Assembly: GCA_900468805.1 (NCBI GenBank)
Contig: UEIF01000048.1
Coordinates: 62,001 to 126,000 of the forward strand
DNA: 64,000 nt
Direction: 5' to 3'
Source: Hyphomicrobiales bacterium
Lineage (GTDB): Bacteria > Pseudomonadota > Alphaproteobacteria > Rhizobiales > Rhizobiaceae
Under the pieces are notes generated by a model, which did not search any database, was not told where the DNA came from, and saw only the letters and a program-made list of their open reading frames with translations. The translations under genes were made by a program, and so were the position numbers. Within the stretch, counting starts at the first letter, position 1. Every line of letters starts with the position of its first letter. Shown piece by piece: positions 50,956-60,665 of the stretch.

Positions 50956-53325
50956 CTAGCGCCGCCCGCGCGGCGGCCTTGTTCCGACCTTCTTGCGGGC
51001 GCGATTTGCATCGCGTCGTCCGGCCTTGTGGAAGGAGCGCACCGCCGTCGGCATGTTGCGTCCCTCGCTCAGCATTTCGAAACGCAGGGCGCCTGCAAGC
51101 GGTATCGCCTCTGCCAGCCGCACCGTCACATTATCGCCGAGACGATAGCCAAGGCCGGTTTTTTCACCGCTTAGGGCCTGATGAGCCTCGTCATAGATGA
51201 AGTAGTCGGTGCCGAGCGTAGATATAGGGATGAAACCATCAGCGCCATAGTCCGGCAGCATGATAAACAGGCCGGATTTGGTGACACCCGAAACGCGCCC
51301 TTCGAATTCCTGGCCGATGCGGCCGGCAAGATGATGGGCAATGAGACGGTCGACTGTCTCGCGCTCGGCGGCCATGGCGCGTCGCTCGAAGGTCGAGATT
51401 TCGGCGGCGATATCGTCGAGTGTTGCCTCTTCATCCGGCGTGATGCCGCCTTCGCCGAAGCCGAGTGAGCCGACCAGCGCGCGATGCACGATGAGGTCGG
51501 CATAACGGCGGATCGGCGAGGTGAAGTGCGCGTACTTCATCAGGTTCAGGCCGAAATGGCCGATGTTTTCAGGACTGTAGATTGCCTGGCTCTGCGACCG
51601 CAACACCATCTCGTTGACCATGGTCTGATGCGTCGTGCCATCCGCCTTTGCGAGAATGCCGTTGAAATTGTTGGCCCGCATATTGCCGCCTTTGGCAAGC
51701 GAGATGCCGAGCGTGGCGAGGAATTCGCGCAGGATTTCCTGCTTGGCGAGCGTCGGTCCATCGTGAATGCGATAGATCAGCGGCTGGCGTTTCTTTTCGA
51801 GTGTCTCGGCAGCGCAGACATTCGCCTGGATCATCATTTCTTCGATCAGCTTGTGCGCATCGAGGCGTGGCGGAACGAAGACCCGGTCGACGGTGCCGTC
51901 AGGCTTCAGCAGGATCTTGCGCTCGGGCATATCGAGCTCGAGGGGCTGACGCCGGTCTCGGCCGCGCTTCATCGTCTCGTAGGCGTGCCAGAGCGGCTTC
52001 AGGATCGGCTCCAGCATTGGTCCGGCCTTGTCGTCGGGCTTGCCGTCAATCGCCGCCTGCGCCTGTTGATAGGAGAGCTTGGCAGCACTCTTCATCATGA
52101 TGCGGTGGAAGGTATGGCCAATCTTGCGGCCTTCCTTCGAAAAGACCATGCGTACGGCAAGAGCAGGGCGGTCGACGCCTTCCTTCAGCGAGCAGAGATC
52201 GTTGGAGATGCGTTCCGGCAGCATCGGTACGACACGGTCGGGGAAATAGACCGAATTGCCGCGCTTCAGCGCTTCGCGGTCGAGCGGTGAATTCGGCCGC
52301 ACATACCAGGATACATCGGCGATCGCGACCGTGATGATGACGCCGCCGGCATTGTCTTCCGATGGGTCATCCTCGGCATAGACGGCGTCGTCATGGTCCT
52401 TGGCATCGGCAGGGTCGATGGTAATCAGCGGCATGTCGCGCCAGTCTTCGCGATGCGACATGGTGGCAGGTTTGGCGTCATCCGCCTCTGCGACGGCGGC
52501 GGGCGGGAAAACATGCGGAATACCGTGCGCATGCACGGCAATCATCGAGATCGCCTTTTCCGATCCGACCGAACCGACGACCGAGAGAACCTTGGCGCGC
52601 GGCAGTCCGAAGCGGCCGAGACGCGCAATCTCCACCTCGACCAGATCGCCGTCCTTGGCATCGCCCTTGTATTCAGGGTCGATCACCATTTCCTCGCCGC
52701 GCCGATCGATGGGCAGCAGGCGTCCGGCACCTCCGGGAGCGTCCTTGAAGACACCCATGCTTGCGCCGCGGCGCTTGTCGATCACCTTGATGATGCGGGC
52801 GGTGTAGGCCGGGCCGCCGCGGTCGACGGCGGGGAAGATCTTGGCGAGGATACGGTCGCCGAGGCCGGCAACGGGCGACTTGCTCTTGCCTTGTCGGCCA
52901 GCTGGCGATTGCTGGCGGATGGCGACGGCAGGGGCCACGCCCTGATCCTCCGGCCATTCGGCGGGGCGACCGATCAGATCGCCGTCCTTGTCGCGCGTGG
53001 TGATGTCGAGCACGGTGACAGGCGGCAGTGCACCCGGCCGGATCAGCGACTTGCGGGTCTTCTGCAGCATGCCTTCCTGTTCAAGCTCCTGCAGCAGGCG
53101 CTTGAGTTCGACGCGGCTTTCGCCCTTCAGCCCGAAGGCCTTCGCGAGTTCGCGCTTGGAGGCCTTCTGCGGATGTTCGGCGATGAAACGAAGGATCACC
53201 TCACGTGGCGGCAGCACGCCATGCACGACGTTCAGCGGCTCGGGCGCAGCTTCCCTGCTCGCGCGGCCGATCTTTCCCGGGCGTTTGCCCATGGGTCTCG
53301 TAGTCTCGCGCGGTTCTCTCGTCAC
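50956..53325 (-). CDS. rnr: Ribonuclease R
   Basis: 789 residues from GTG 53325, which follows the topA stop by two bases and is favoured by coupling; ATG 53292 would remove 11 residues. N-terminal winged helix (ASKRELAKAFGLKGESRVELKRLL), cold-shock domains, RNB catalytic domain with the metal-binding acids in IDPADAKDHDDAVYAED, and a C-terminal S1 domain ending in a basic tail RRDANRARKKVGTRPPRGRR. A 3'-to-5' exoribonuclease that degrades structured RNA. Confidence 0.95.
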   Translation of the reverse strand: MTREPRETTRPMGKRPGKIGRASREAAPEPLNVVHGVLPPREVILRFIAEHPQKASKRELAKAFGLKGESRVELKRLLQELEQEGMLQKTRKSLIRPGALPPVTVLDITTRDKDGDLIGRPAEWPEDQGVAPAVAIRQQSPAGRQGKSKSPVAGLGDRILAKIFPAVDRGGPAYTARIIKVIDKRRGASMGVFKDAPGGAGRLLPIDRRGEEMVIDPEYKGDAKDGDLVEVEIARLGRFGLPRAKVLSVVGSVGSEKAISMIAVHAHGIPHVFPPAAVAEADDAKPATMSHREDWRDMPLITIDPADAKDHDDAVYAEDDPSEDNAGGVIITVAIADVSWYVRPNSPLDREALKRGNSVYFPDRVVPMLPERISNDLCSLKEGVDRPALAVRMVFSKEGRKIGHTFHRIMMKSAAKLSYQQAQAAIDGKPDDKAGPMLEPILKPLWHAYETMKRGRDRRQPLELDMPERKILLKPDGTVDRVFVPPRLDAHKLIEEMMIQANVCAAETLEKKRQPLIYRIHDGPTLAKQEILREFLATLGISLAKGGNMRANNFNGILAKADGTTHQTMVNEMVLRSQSQAIYSPENIGHFGLNLMKYAHFTSPIRRYADLIVHRALVGSLGFGEGGITPDEEATLDDIAAEISTFERRAMAAERETVDRLIAHHLAGRIGQEFEGRVSGVTKSGLFIMLPDYGADGFIPISTLGTDYFIYDEAHQALSGEKTGLGYRLGDNVTVRLAEAIPLAGALRFEMLSEGRNMPTAVRSFHKAGRRDANRARKKVGTRPPRGRR

Positions 53326-53327
53326 TC

Positions 53328-55979
53328 TCAGCTCTTTTTCGTTTTCGCCGATGCTTTTGCCTTGGTCGCCTTCGGCTTGGCGGCAGTCTTCGTCGGCTTG
53401 GCTTCCGCTGCGGCAGCCTTCGGCTTTGCCTTGGCTTTGGTCTTGCCCGCGGGAGCCTTGCCGGCCTTTTCCACGATCAGCGCCAGCGCTTCCTCGACGG
53501 TGATGGCCTGCGGATCCTTGCCCTTCGGCAGCGTCGCATTGACCTTGCCCCAGTTGACATACGGGCCGTAGCGGCCGTCGCGAACGGTGATTGCGCCACC
53601 GTCTGGATGATCGCCGAGTTCCTTCAGGGCTGCCGGCGTTCCGCGGTTACCGCCTGGCGCCTTCGCCTGCTTTTCGGCAATCAGCGTCACTGCGCGGTTG
53701 AGGCCGACCGAGAAGACGTCCTCTATGCTCTCCAGATTGGCGTAGGTGCCGTCATGCAGCAGGAATGGCCCGTAGCGACCGAGCCCTGAAGAGATCATCT
53801 TGCCGGACTCCGGATGCTTGCCGATATCGCGCGGCAGCGAAATCAGCGCCATCGCTTTCTCGTAATCGATATCCTCAGGCTTCCAGCCCTTCGGCAGCGA
53901 AGAGCGCTTGGCGTCCTTGCCGTCGCCACGCTGGATATAGGGGCCGAAACGGCCCGAACGCAGCGTCAGCTCCTCGCCGGTGGTCGGATCGGTACCGAGG
54001 TTCTTCGGTTCGTTCAGCGCAGCGCCTTCAGCCTCGCCGCCATTTTCGGAGGAAAGCTGGCGGGTATAGTTGCATTCCGGATAGTTCGAGCAGCCGACGA
54101 AGGCGCCATATTTGCCAAGCTTCAGCGACAGGTTGCCAGTACCGCAGACCTGGCAGATGCGCGGATCGCTGCCATCCTCGCGCTTGGGGAAGACCAGCGG
54201 CGCCAGTGCTTCGTTCAACGAGTCCAATACGTTGGTGACGCGCAGTTCCTTGGTGTCTTCGATCTGCGAGAAGAAATCCTTCCAGAAGTCGCGAAGGACC
54301 TGCTTCCAGTTGAGCTCGCCTGCCGAGATCCGGTCGAGCTTCTCTTCGAGATCGGCCGTGAAATCATATTCGACATACTTGGTGAAGAAGCTTTCGAGGA
54401 AGGCGGTGACGAGACGGCCCTTCGCCTGCGGGATCAGCTTGCGTTTGTCGATCGTCACATAGTCGCGGTCGCGCAGCGTAGCCAGCGTCGCGGCATAGGT
54501 GGACGGCCGGCCGATGCCGAGCTCTTCCATCTTCTTGATGAGCGAAGCTTCGGAATAGCGCGGCGGCGGCTCGGTGAAATGCTGTGTCGAGTTGATCTTC
54601 TGCTTGGCGAGGTTCTCGCGCGCATTGATCTCCGGCAGGCGACCATCCTCGTCGTCCGCGTCGTCGCTCTGTTCGCCGTCTTCCTTCTGGTCAGTATAGG
54701 CGGCGATGAAGCCATCGAAGCGGATGACGGAGCCTACCGCACGCAACCCAGCCTTCTGGCCGTTATTGTCGGCAATGATTTCCGCCGTCGTGCGCTCAAT
54801 CTCGGCCGACGCCATCTGGCTGGCAATGCCGCGCTTCCAGATCAGGTCATAGAGGCGGATCTGGTCGGCATCGAGGAATTTGCGGACGCGGTCTGGCGAG
54901 CGGTTGAAATCGGTCGGACGGATCGCTTCGTGCGCTTCCTGGGCGTTCTTGGCCTTGGTGGAGTAGAAGCGCGCCTTTTCGGGCAGATAACGCTCACCGA
55001 ACTGATCTGCGATGGCGCCGCGCGCCGCATCGATCGCTTCTGGCGCCATCTGCACGCCGTCGGTACGCATATAGGTGATGAGACCGACCGTCTCGCCGCC
55101 GATATCGAAACCCTCATAGAGCTTCTGCGCGACCTGCATGGTGCGCGAAGCCGAGAAACCGAGCTTGGAGGAGGCGGCCTGCTGCAATGTGGAGGTCGTG
55201 AAGGGCGGAGCCGGATTGCGCTTGACAGGCTTTGCCTCGACGCTTTCGACGACATAGCTTGCGCCTTCCAGCAGTGCCTTCAGTTTGCCGGCTTCGTCAC
55301 CATTGCCGATCGCGCGCGGCTGCAGCCGCTTGCCGTCGGCGGCAACCAGCCTTGCTTCGAACTCGTCGCCGCGTGGCGTCTTCAGGAGCGCTGAAAGGTT
55401 CCAGTATTCCTCGGAGATGAAGCGCTCAATCTCGGATTCACGATCGCAGACGAGGCGCAGCGCAACCGACTGCACGCGGCCGGCCGACCGCGCGCCGGGC
55501 AGCTTGCGCCAGAGAACGGGCGACAGGTTAAAGCCGACGAGATAATCGAGCGCACGGCGCGCGAGATAGGCATCGACCAACGGGACATCGATGTCACGCG
55601 GATCGGCCATCGCATCGAGCACGGCCTTCTTGGTGATGGCGTTGAAGACGACGCGCTTGACGGGCTTGCCGTTGATGACGCGCTTCTTGTTCAGAAGGTC
55701 GAGAACATGCCAGGAGATCGCTTCGCCTTCGCGATCGGGGTCGGTCGCCAGGAACAGCGCATCGGAGGATTTCACCGCGTCGGCAATATCCTTCATGCGC
55801 TTGGACGAGGCGCTATCCACCTCCCACAGCATCTCGAAATCCTGATCCGGAAGAACTGATCCATCCTTGGCAGGCAGATCGCGCACATGGCCGAAAGAGG
55901 CGAGCACCTTGTATCCTGGACCCAGATACTTGTTGATCGTCTTGGCCTTGGCAGGCGATTCCACCACTACAACATTCAT
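53328..55979 (-). CDS. topA: DNA topoisomerase I
   Basis: 883 residues. TOPRIM domain opens VVVESPAKAKTINKYLGPGY with acidic triad in DPDREGEAI; active-site Tyr in GLITYMRTDGVQ; one C-terminal four-cysteine zinc finger (CQVCGTGNLSLKLGKYGAFVGC then NYPEC), then several degenerate topoisomerase repeats (LRSGRFGPYIQRG, SGLGRYGPFLLHDGTY, VRDGRYGPYVNWG) and an Ala/Lys-rich tail. Relaxes negative supercoils. Ends two bases before rnr. Confidence 0.97.
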   Translation of the reverse strand: MNVVVVESPAKAKTINKYLGPGYKVLASFGHVRDLPAKDGSVLPDQDFEMLWEVDSASSKRMKDIADAVKSSDALFLATDPDREGEAISWHVLDLLNKKRVINGKPVKRVVFNAITKKAVLDAMADPRDIDVPLVDAYLARRALDYLVGFNLSPVLWRKLPGARSAGRVQSVALRLVCDRESEIERFISEEYWNLSALLKTPRGDEFEARLVAADGKRLQPRAIGNGDEAGKLKALLEGASYVVESVEAKPVKRNPAPPFTTSTLQQAASSKLGFSASRTMQVAQKLYEGFDIGGETVGLITYMRTDGVQMAPEAIDAARGAIADQFGERYLPEKARFYSTKAKNAQEAHEAIRPTDFNRSPDRVRKFLDADQIRLYDLIWKRGIASQMASAEIERTTAEIIADNNGQKAGLRAVGSVIRFDGFIAAYTDQKEDGEQSDDADDEDGRLPEINARENLAKQKINSTQHFTEPPPRYSEASLIKKMEELGIGRPSTYAATLATLRDRDYVTIDKRKLIPQAKGRLVTAFLESFFTKYVEYDFTADLEEKLDRISAGELNWKQVLRDFWKDFFSQIEDTKELRVTNVLDSLNEALAPLVFPKREDGSDPRICQVCGTGNLSLKLGKYGAFVGCSNYPECNYTRQLSSENGGEAEGAALNEPKNLGTDPTTGEELTLRSGRFGPYIQRGDGKDAKRSSLPKGWKPEDIDYEKAMALISLPRDIGKHPESGKMISSGLGRYGPFLLHDGTYANLESIEDVFSVGLNRAVTLIAEKQAKAPGGNRGTPAALKELGDHPDGGAITVRDGRYGPYVNWGKVNATLPKGKDPQAITVEEALALIVEKAGKAPAGKTKAKAKPKAAAAEAKPTKTAAKPKATKAKASAKTKKS

Positions 55980-56148
55980 GATGATTCTCTAAAAAAGTGC
56001 CGATCCGGCGAACAAGCAGGCGGAACATGCACTGCAGCATGAATACCGGCCCTCCGACATGGACAGGGAATTCGCTCTGGTCAAGAGGTTTGCTCTAATT
56101 TTACGTCTTTGCGACGTGACGCAACCATTGCGCGACTGTTGACGTATT

Positions 56149-56166
56149 GCAATTCAAGATAATTGC
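56149..56166. repeat. Inverted repeat in the topA/small-ORF divergent gap
   Basis: GCAATT-CAAGAT-AATTGC, perfect six-base arms, just after a TTGACG hexamer (56139-56144). Could be an operator for the 75-residue gene. The remaining part of the 255-base gap shows only an ACGTC-N5-GACGT repeat (56103-56117). Confidence 0.4.
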
Positions 56167-56234
56167 TCTATCATTTTTGAAGTTTGGTTCGGGCTCCTTG
56201 TAAAGCAGCCTTTTCTGATTTCACAGAGACAATT

Positions 56235-56462
56235 ATGGCGCCCAAGGTTGCAGGAACAGACATCGATCGCTCGGCATCGCGTGAGAACATTGCTTTCATC
56301 CGGCAGATGCTTGGAGAGTTACGTCAGGTAGCTGAACGCGAAAATGCGGAGATGCTCTGCTATCTTATCGAAATGGCCTATGTCGAATCTGGCGACCTGC
56401 AGGCACGCATGACAGCTCAGTCGGTTATGGAAACTGAAACCAACCCGCCGGCATGGCGGTGA
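56235..56462 (+). CDS. Conserved small hypothetical protein
   Basis: 75 residues from ATG 56235, reading MAPKVAGTDIDRSASRENIA and then FIRQMLGELRQVAERENAEM, LCYLIEMAYVESGDL. Helical, acidic, no signal peptide. I have the impression of close relatives in rhizobia at this locus but cannot verify it. The 3' end overlaps the convergent dprA by 46 bases. The 17 codons open before the ATG are not used. Confidence 0.65.
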   Translation: MAPKVAGTDIDRSASRENIAFIRQMLGELRQVAERENAEMLCYLIEMAYVESGDLQARMTAQSVMETETNPPAWR

Positions 56463-57565
56463 AGCCGCCCGGCCATATCCAGCTCCAGAAGAACGAGATA
56501 GACGGCGGATGCCGAAAGGCCCGTATGGCGAATAATGTCGTCGATCTCCGCCGGCGTCGGGCCAAGCGCATCGATGACGAGTGTGCGATCCGTTTCGTCG
56601 GGCGGAAGCGATATCCTGCCGCCTTCGCGCCTCGGTTCTTCTGCTGACGGCAGCGAGAAGAGATCGGGCTGGGAGAGCGGCGCCAAGGCCTCGACAACGT
56701 CCTCAGCTGCGGTGACGATCATCGCCCCGTCCTTCAATAGTCCGTTCGTACCGTGACAGCGCGGATCGAGCGGCGAGCCCGGCACGGCAAAGACCAGCCG
56801 TCCGAATTCGCCAGCCATCCGCGCGGTGATCAGCGAACCGGAACGAACCGCTGCTTCCACGACAACGACACCGAGCGAGATGCCTGATATCAGCCGGTTG
56901 CGGCGTGGGAAATCGCGGGCGCGCGGTTCCCAGCCGAAAGGCATCTCACTGACGGCAAGCCCGTTGCCATTCCATATATCCTCGAGCAGCCCGACATTTT
57001 CGGGCGGGTAGGGCTGGTCCAGCCCTCCGGCCATTGCGGCAATGGTGCCGGTATCAAGGCTCGCCCGGTGGGCGGCCGTATCGATGCCACGGGCAAGCCC
57101 GGAGACCACGGTATAGCCCGCCCGGCCGCAGTCGCGGGCGACCATCGCCGCAAACTTCGCGCCGCTGATCGAAGCGTTGCGCGAACCGACGATGCCCACC
57201 GCCGGCCTGTCACCCACGGAAAGATCACCCTTGACCGCCAGCAGCGGCGGCGCGCCGTCGATCTGACGCAGAGCCTGCGGATAGTCGGGCTCGCCGATAC
57301 CGACGAAGCGGGCGCCGAAGCGCTGTGCTGCCTCGAGTTCGCGATGGGCTTCAGCCTCGGTGGCGATGCGGATCGAACGGGTCGCACCGCCGCGCGCCGA
57401 AAGCTCCGGCAGCATGGAAAGTGCCGCTTCTGCTGAGCCGAAATGATTAACGAGATCACGAAAAGTCGCGGGGCCGACGTTGTCGGAACGGATCAGCCTC
57501 AGCCAGGCGATCCTCTGCCTCTCCGTCAGCGCAATTCCCTTTGGCCTTGCGCTGAGCGCGTCCAT
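56417..57565 (-). CDS. dprA: DNA-processing protein DprA
   Basis: 382 residues. Central Rossmann-like DprA/Smf domain: PAVGIVGSRNASISGAKFAAMVARDCG, VVSGLARGIDTAAHRASL, GGLDQPYPPEN and RNRLISGISLGVVVVEA. The C-terminal 60 residues form a small winged-helix domain. Loads RecA on incoming single-stranded DNA; in species not known to be competent it may serve recombination generally. Its start overlaps the plsY stop (TAATG). Confidence 0.94.
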   Translation of the reverse strand: MDALSARPKGIALTERQRIAWLRLIRSDNVGPATFRDLVNHFGSAEAALSMLPELSARGGATRSIRIATEAEAHRELEAAQRFGARFVGIGEPDYPQALRQIDGAPPLLAVKGDLSVGDRPAVGIVGSRNASISGAKFAAMVARDCGRAGYTVVSGLARGIDTAAHRASLDTGTIAAMAGGLDQPYPPENVGLLEDIWNGNGLAVSEMPFGWEPRARDFPRRNRLISGISLGVVVVEAAVRSGSLITARMAGEFGRLVFAVPGSPLDPRCHGTNGLLKDGAMIVTAAEDVVEALAPLSQPDLFSLPSAEEPRREGGRISLPPDETDRTLVIDALGPTPAEIDDIIRHTGLSASAVYLVLLELDMAGRLHRHAGGLVSVSITD

Positions 57566-58185
57566 TACCCTTTAGCCCCGATCTTGCTTTCCGTCCCGCT
57601 CATCAGGCGGGAGATATTCGCCTTGTGTTTCCAGTAGGAAATGACGGTCATGATCGCCATGATCGCCGCTACCTTTTCATCGCCCAATATCCACAATGCA
57701 ACCGGAATGACAAGCATCGCAACCAGAGCGGAAAGCGAGGAATAACGGGTGGTAAACGCGGTTCCCAGCCAGACGGCTGCAAACAGCAGAACCATTGATG
57801 GAGCGACGCCGAGCAGCGTGCCGATATAGGTGGCGACACCTTTGCCGCCCTTGAAGCCGATCCAGACCGGGAAGAGGTGGCCGATGAAGGCAAAGAAACC
57901 AGCGATGATGCCCGCTTCCTCACCCACGAAATAGGCCATGATCCAGGCGGCTGCGGCGGCCTTCAGCGCATCGAGCAGCAACGTTGCGGCCGCAAGCTTC
58001 TTGTTGCCGGTGCGCAGGACATTGGTGGCGCCGATATTGCCGGAGCCGATGCTGCGCACGTCGCCAAGGCCGGCGGCGCGCGTAAGAATGAGACCGAACG
58101 GGATGGAGCCGAGCAGGTAGCCCACGACGACAGCGGCAAGCGCCAGGGGCAGCGTAATCTGCCAGGTGACAAGATCAGATATCAT
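57565..58185 (-). CDS. plsY: Acyl-phosphate:glycerol-3-phosphate acyltransferase
   Basis: 206 residues from ATG 58185. Five hydrophobic segments and all three PlsY motifs: GYLLGSIPFGLILTR, SGNIGATNVLRTG and GHLFPVWIGFKGGKGVATYIG. Inner-membrane enzyme making 1-acyl-glycerol-3-phosphate, the first step of phospholipid synthesis with PlsX. Coupled to dprA downstream. Confidence 0.96.
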   Translation of the reverse strand: MISDLVTWQITLPLALAAVVVGYLLGSIPFGLILTRAAGLGDVRSIGSGNIGATNVLRTGNKKLAAATLLLDALKAAAAAWIMAYFVGEEAGIIAGFFAFIGHLFPVWIGFKGGKGVATYIGTLLGVAPSMVLLFAAVWLGTAFTTRYSSLSALVAMLVIPVALWILGDEKVAAIMAIMTVISYWKHKANISRLMSGTESKIGAKG

Positions 58186-58238
58186 TTTGTTCCCCAACTC
58201 TTCTTGCGGAGAGCCCACCAGCAAGGGCAGGGCAGCCT

Positions 58239-59531
58239 TCAGCCCTGCAATGCGTGAACCAGCTTGCCCCTGACATAGGTCGCGACGGCCCGCCCGCTGA
58301 AGCGCGCATCCTCAAACGGCGTGTTCTTCGAGCGGGAAAGAAGCATGTCCTTGGCGACAAGCCAAGGCTCTTCGAGGTCGATCAAGGCAATATCGGCCTT
58401 CGCACCGGGCTTCAATGTTCCGGCATCGAGCCCGAAGATCTGTGCCGGGCGGGTCGACATCGCATCGATCAGCCGCATCAGGCTGACATCGCCGCTGTGG
58501 TGCAGCCGCAATGCTGCAGCCAGCATCGTTTCGAGCCCTACGGCCCCATCCTCAGCCTCGCCAAAGGGCAGGCGTTTGGTATCGACATCCTGCGGATCGT
58601 GCGAGGAGACGATGATATCGATTGCACCCCTGGCCAGCGCGTCCACCATCGCGACCCGATCGTCCTCGGAGCGTAGCGGTGGATAGAGCTTGAAGAAGGT
58701 GCGGTATTCGCCGATGTCGTTCTCGTTCAGCGCCAGATTGTTGATCGACACACCGCAGGTGACATTCGCACCGCGCGAACGGGCAAGCTCGATCGCCTCG
58801 ACCGATTCCGGAACCGATATCATCGCCGCATGGTAGTTGCCTCGCGTCAGTTGGGCGATGCGCAGGTCGCGCTCGATCGGGATGAGCTCCGCTTCCTTCG
58901 GAATGCCGGAAAGGCCGAGCCAGCTTGCCAGCAGGCCTTCATGCATGACGCCATTGGCGCCGAGATATTTGTCGCGTGTGGCGCAGGAGATGACCGCGCC
59001 GAATTCGCGCGCATAGGTCATCACCCGGCGCAGCACCTGTGTGTCGTGGATGCTCGAATGGGCATCGGTGAAGGCGACGGCGCCTGCCTGCATCAGCAGG
59101 CCGATTTCCGTCATTTCTTCGCCGGCAAGCCCCTTGGTGATGGCCGCTGCCGGATAGACATTGACGACGGCTGTATCCCGCGCCGTCTTCTTGACGAATT
59201 CGACGAGCGCGATGTCGTCGATGACAGGATGGGTATCCGGCATCATGATGATGGAGGTAACACCGCCTGCTGCCGCAGCACGGCTTGCCGAAGCGATCGT
59301 CTCGCGGTGTTCGCCACCGGGTTCGCCGATATGGACGCGCGCATCGACGAGGCCCGGCGTCGCGACGAGACCGGCGCAGTCGCGCACGGTAGCGCCTTCC
59401 GGCGTGCCCTGGTTCTGCGCATCCTTGCCGGCCGCAACGATGAGACCGTTCTTGACGATAACGGCCCCGACCTCATCGAGATTGCGGGAGGGGTCGACGA
59501 TGCGCACATTCTTGAGGACGAGATTGCTCAT
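58239..59531 (-). CDS. Dihydroorotase-like protein with lost active site (PyrC'/PyrX type)
   Basis: 430 residues with the full amidohydrolase fold of class I dihydroorotase, but the catalytic residues are gone. The HxH metal motif reads DARVHIGEPG (Arg65 in place of the first His, Gly69 for the substrate Arg). The PHH region reads SINN (262-265), the YHxxH region YHAAM (234-237), the HCED region SCATRD, and the catalytic Asp of TDHAP is Ser310 in SSHDP. Co-translated with pyrB (ATGA overlap). Pseudo-dihydroorotases of this kind serve as structural partners of aspartate carbamoyltransferase; this role is inferred. A working dihydroorotase should exist elsewhere. Confidence 0.85.
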   Translation of the reverse strand: MSNLVLKNVRIVDPSRNLDEVGAVIVKNGLIVAAGKDAQNQGTPEGATVRDCAGLVATPGLVDARVHIGEPGGEHRETIASASRAAAAGGVTSIIMMPDTHPVIDDIALVEFVKKTARDTAVVNVYPAAAITKGLAGEEMTEIGLLMQAGAVAFTDAHSSIHDTQVLRRVMTYAREFGAVISCATRDKYLGANGVMHEGLLASWLGLSGIPKEAELIPIERDLRIAQLTRGNYHAAMISVPESVEAIELARSRGANVTCGVSINNLALNENDIGEYRTFFKLYPPLRSEDDRVAMVDALARGAIDIIVSSHDPQDVDTKRLPFGEAEDGAVGLETMLAAALRLHHSGDVSLMRLIDAMSTRPAQIFGLDAGTLKPGAKADIALIDLEEPWLVAKDMLLSRSKNTPFEDARFSGRAVATYVRGKLVHALQG

Positions 59532-60484
59532 GCGCCCACTCCATCAGTGCGGGGTCCCTGGTTCTGGGAAACCAGCAGGGTCTCCATGACGGCCATGCGC
59601 ACGGCAACCCCCATTTCCACCTGTTCGGCGATTACGCTCTGCGGCCCGTCGGCGACCTCAGAGGCGATTTCCACGCCGCGGTTCATCGGTCCCGGATGCA
59701 TGACCAGCGCATCCTCCTTCGCCGCTTTCAGCGTTTCCGCGTCGAGGCCGTAGAAATGATAATATTCACGCACCGACGGCACGAAGGCGCCGGACATGCG
59801 CTCGCGCTGCAGCCGCAGCATCATCACCACATCGGCGTCCTTCAGCCCTTCCTTCATCGAATGGAAGACCTCGACACCCATCTCGGCAATGCCGGCCGGC
59901 AGCAACGTTGCGGGGGCGACGACGCGTACCCTTGCGCCCATGGCGTTCAGAAGCAGGATGTTGGAGCGCGCCACGCGCGAATGCAGCACGTCGCCGCAGA
60001 TCGCCACGATAATGCGTGAGAGCCGGCCCTTGGCGCGGCGGATCGTCAGCGCATCGAGCAACGCCTGCGTCGGGTGCTCATGCTGGCCGTCGCCGGCATT
60101 GACGACGGAGCAGGAGACCTTCTGCGCCAGAAGGGCTGCAGCACCAGCGCTGGAGTGGCGGATGATCAGGACATCAGGCCGCATCGCATTCAGCGTCATC
60201 GCCGTATCGATCAGCGTCTCGCCCTTCTTCACCGACGAATTGCCGACCGACATGTTCATCACGTCGGCGCCGAGGCGCTTGCCGGCGAGTTCGAAGGAGG
60301 CTTGCGTCCGCGTCGACGCTTCGAAGAAAAGATTGATTTGCGTCAGTCCCCGAAGGGTCGACGTCTTCTTTTCTCTCTGTCGGCTGATCTTGACGGCTTC
60401 GTCAGCCTTGTCGAGAAGATAGGTAATATCCTGCTCGGTGAGGCCCTTGATGCCAATGAGGTGGCGGTGGGGGAAAAAGACCAT
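59528..60484 (-). CDS. pyrB: Aspartate carbamoyltransferase catalytic subunit
   Basis: 318 residues from ATG 60484 (open frame continues 19 codons upstream, unlikely). Carbamoyl-phosphate site FFEASTRTQASFELAGKRLG, HSSAGAAALLA, GDGQHEHPTQALLDALTI and MHPGPMNRGVEI are all intact. Second step of pyrimidine synthesis. No pyrI regulatory chain is nearby; the inactive dihydroorotase homologue encoded next is the likely partner. Confidence 0.96.
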   Translation of the reverse strand: MVFFPHRHLIGIKGLTEQDITYLLDKADEAVKISRQREKKTSTLRGLTQINLFFEASTRTQASFELAGKRLGADVMNMSVGNSSVKKGETLIDTAMTLNAMRPDVLIIRHSSAGAAALLAQKVSCSVVNAGDGQHEHPTQALLDALTIRRAKGRLSRIIVAICGDVLHSRVARSNILLLNAMGARVRVVAPATLLPAGIAEMGVEVFHSMKEGLKDADVVMMLRLQRERMSGAFVPSVREYYHFYGLDAETLKAAKEDALVMHPGPMNRGVEIASEVADGPQSVIAEQVEMGVAVRMAVMETLLVSQNQGPRTDGVGA

Positions 60485-60665
60485 GACCCTGCCTCTTATT
60501 GTCTTCGCGGGGTCTATAAAGAGTGCAGGGGGATGGGGCAAGCTTGTGCTGTGCGCAAATCCCTATGTTCCCCATGCATTTTCCGTCGAATCTCGATAGA
60601 GCAGAAATCTGCGAATCACGAACTTCCGGTTTACCTTTGCCGGGCTCATGAAATAGAAGCGAATA

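Noticed and set aside
60485..60520. Possible CTP-sensitive leader hairpin of pyrB (GACCC at 60485 with GGGTC at 60510), as in E. coli pyrC
   Set aside because: The 5' arm lies in the gap between the -10 box and the expected transcript start, so it would usually not be in the RNA.
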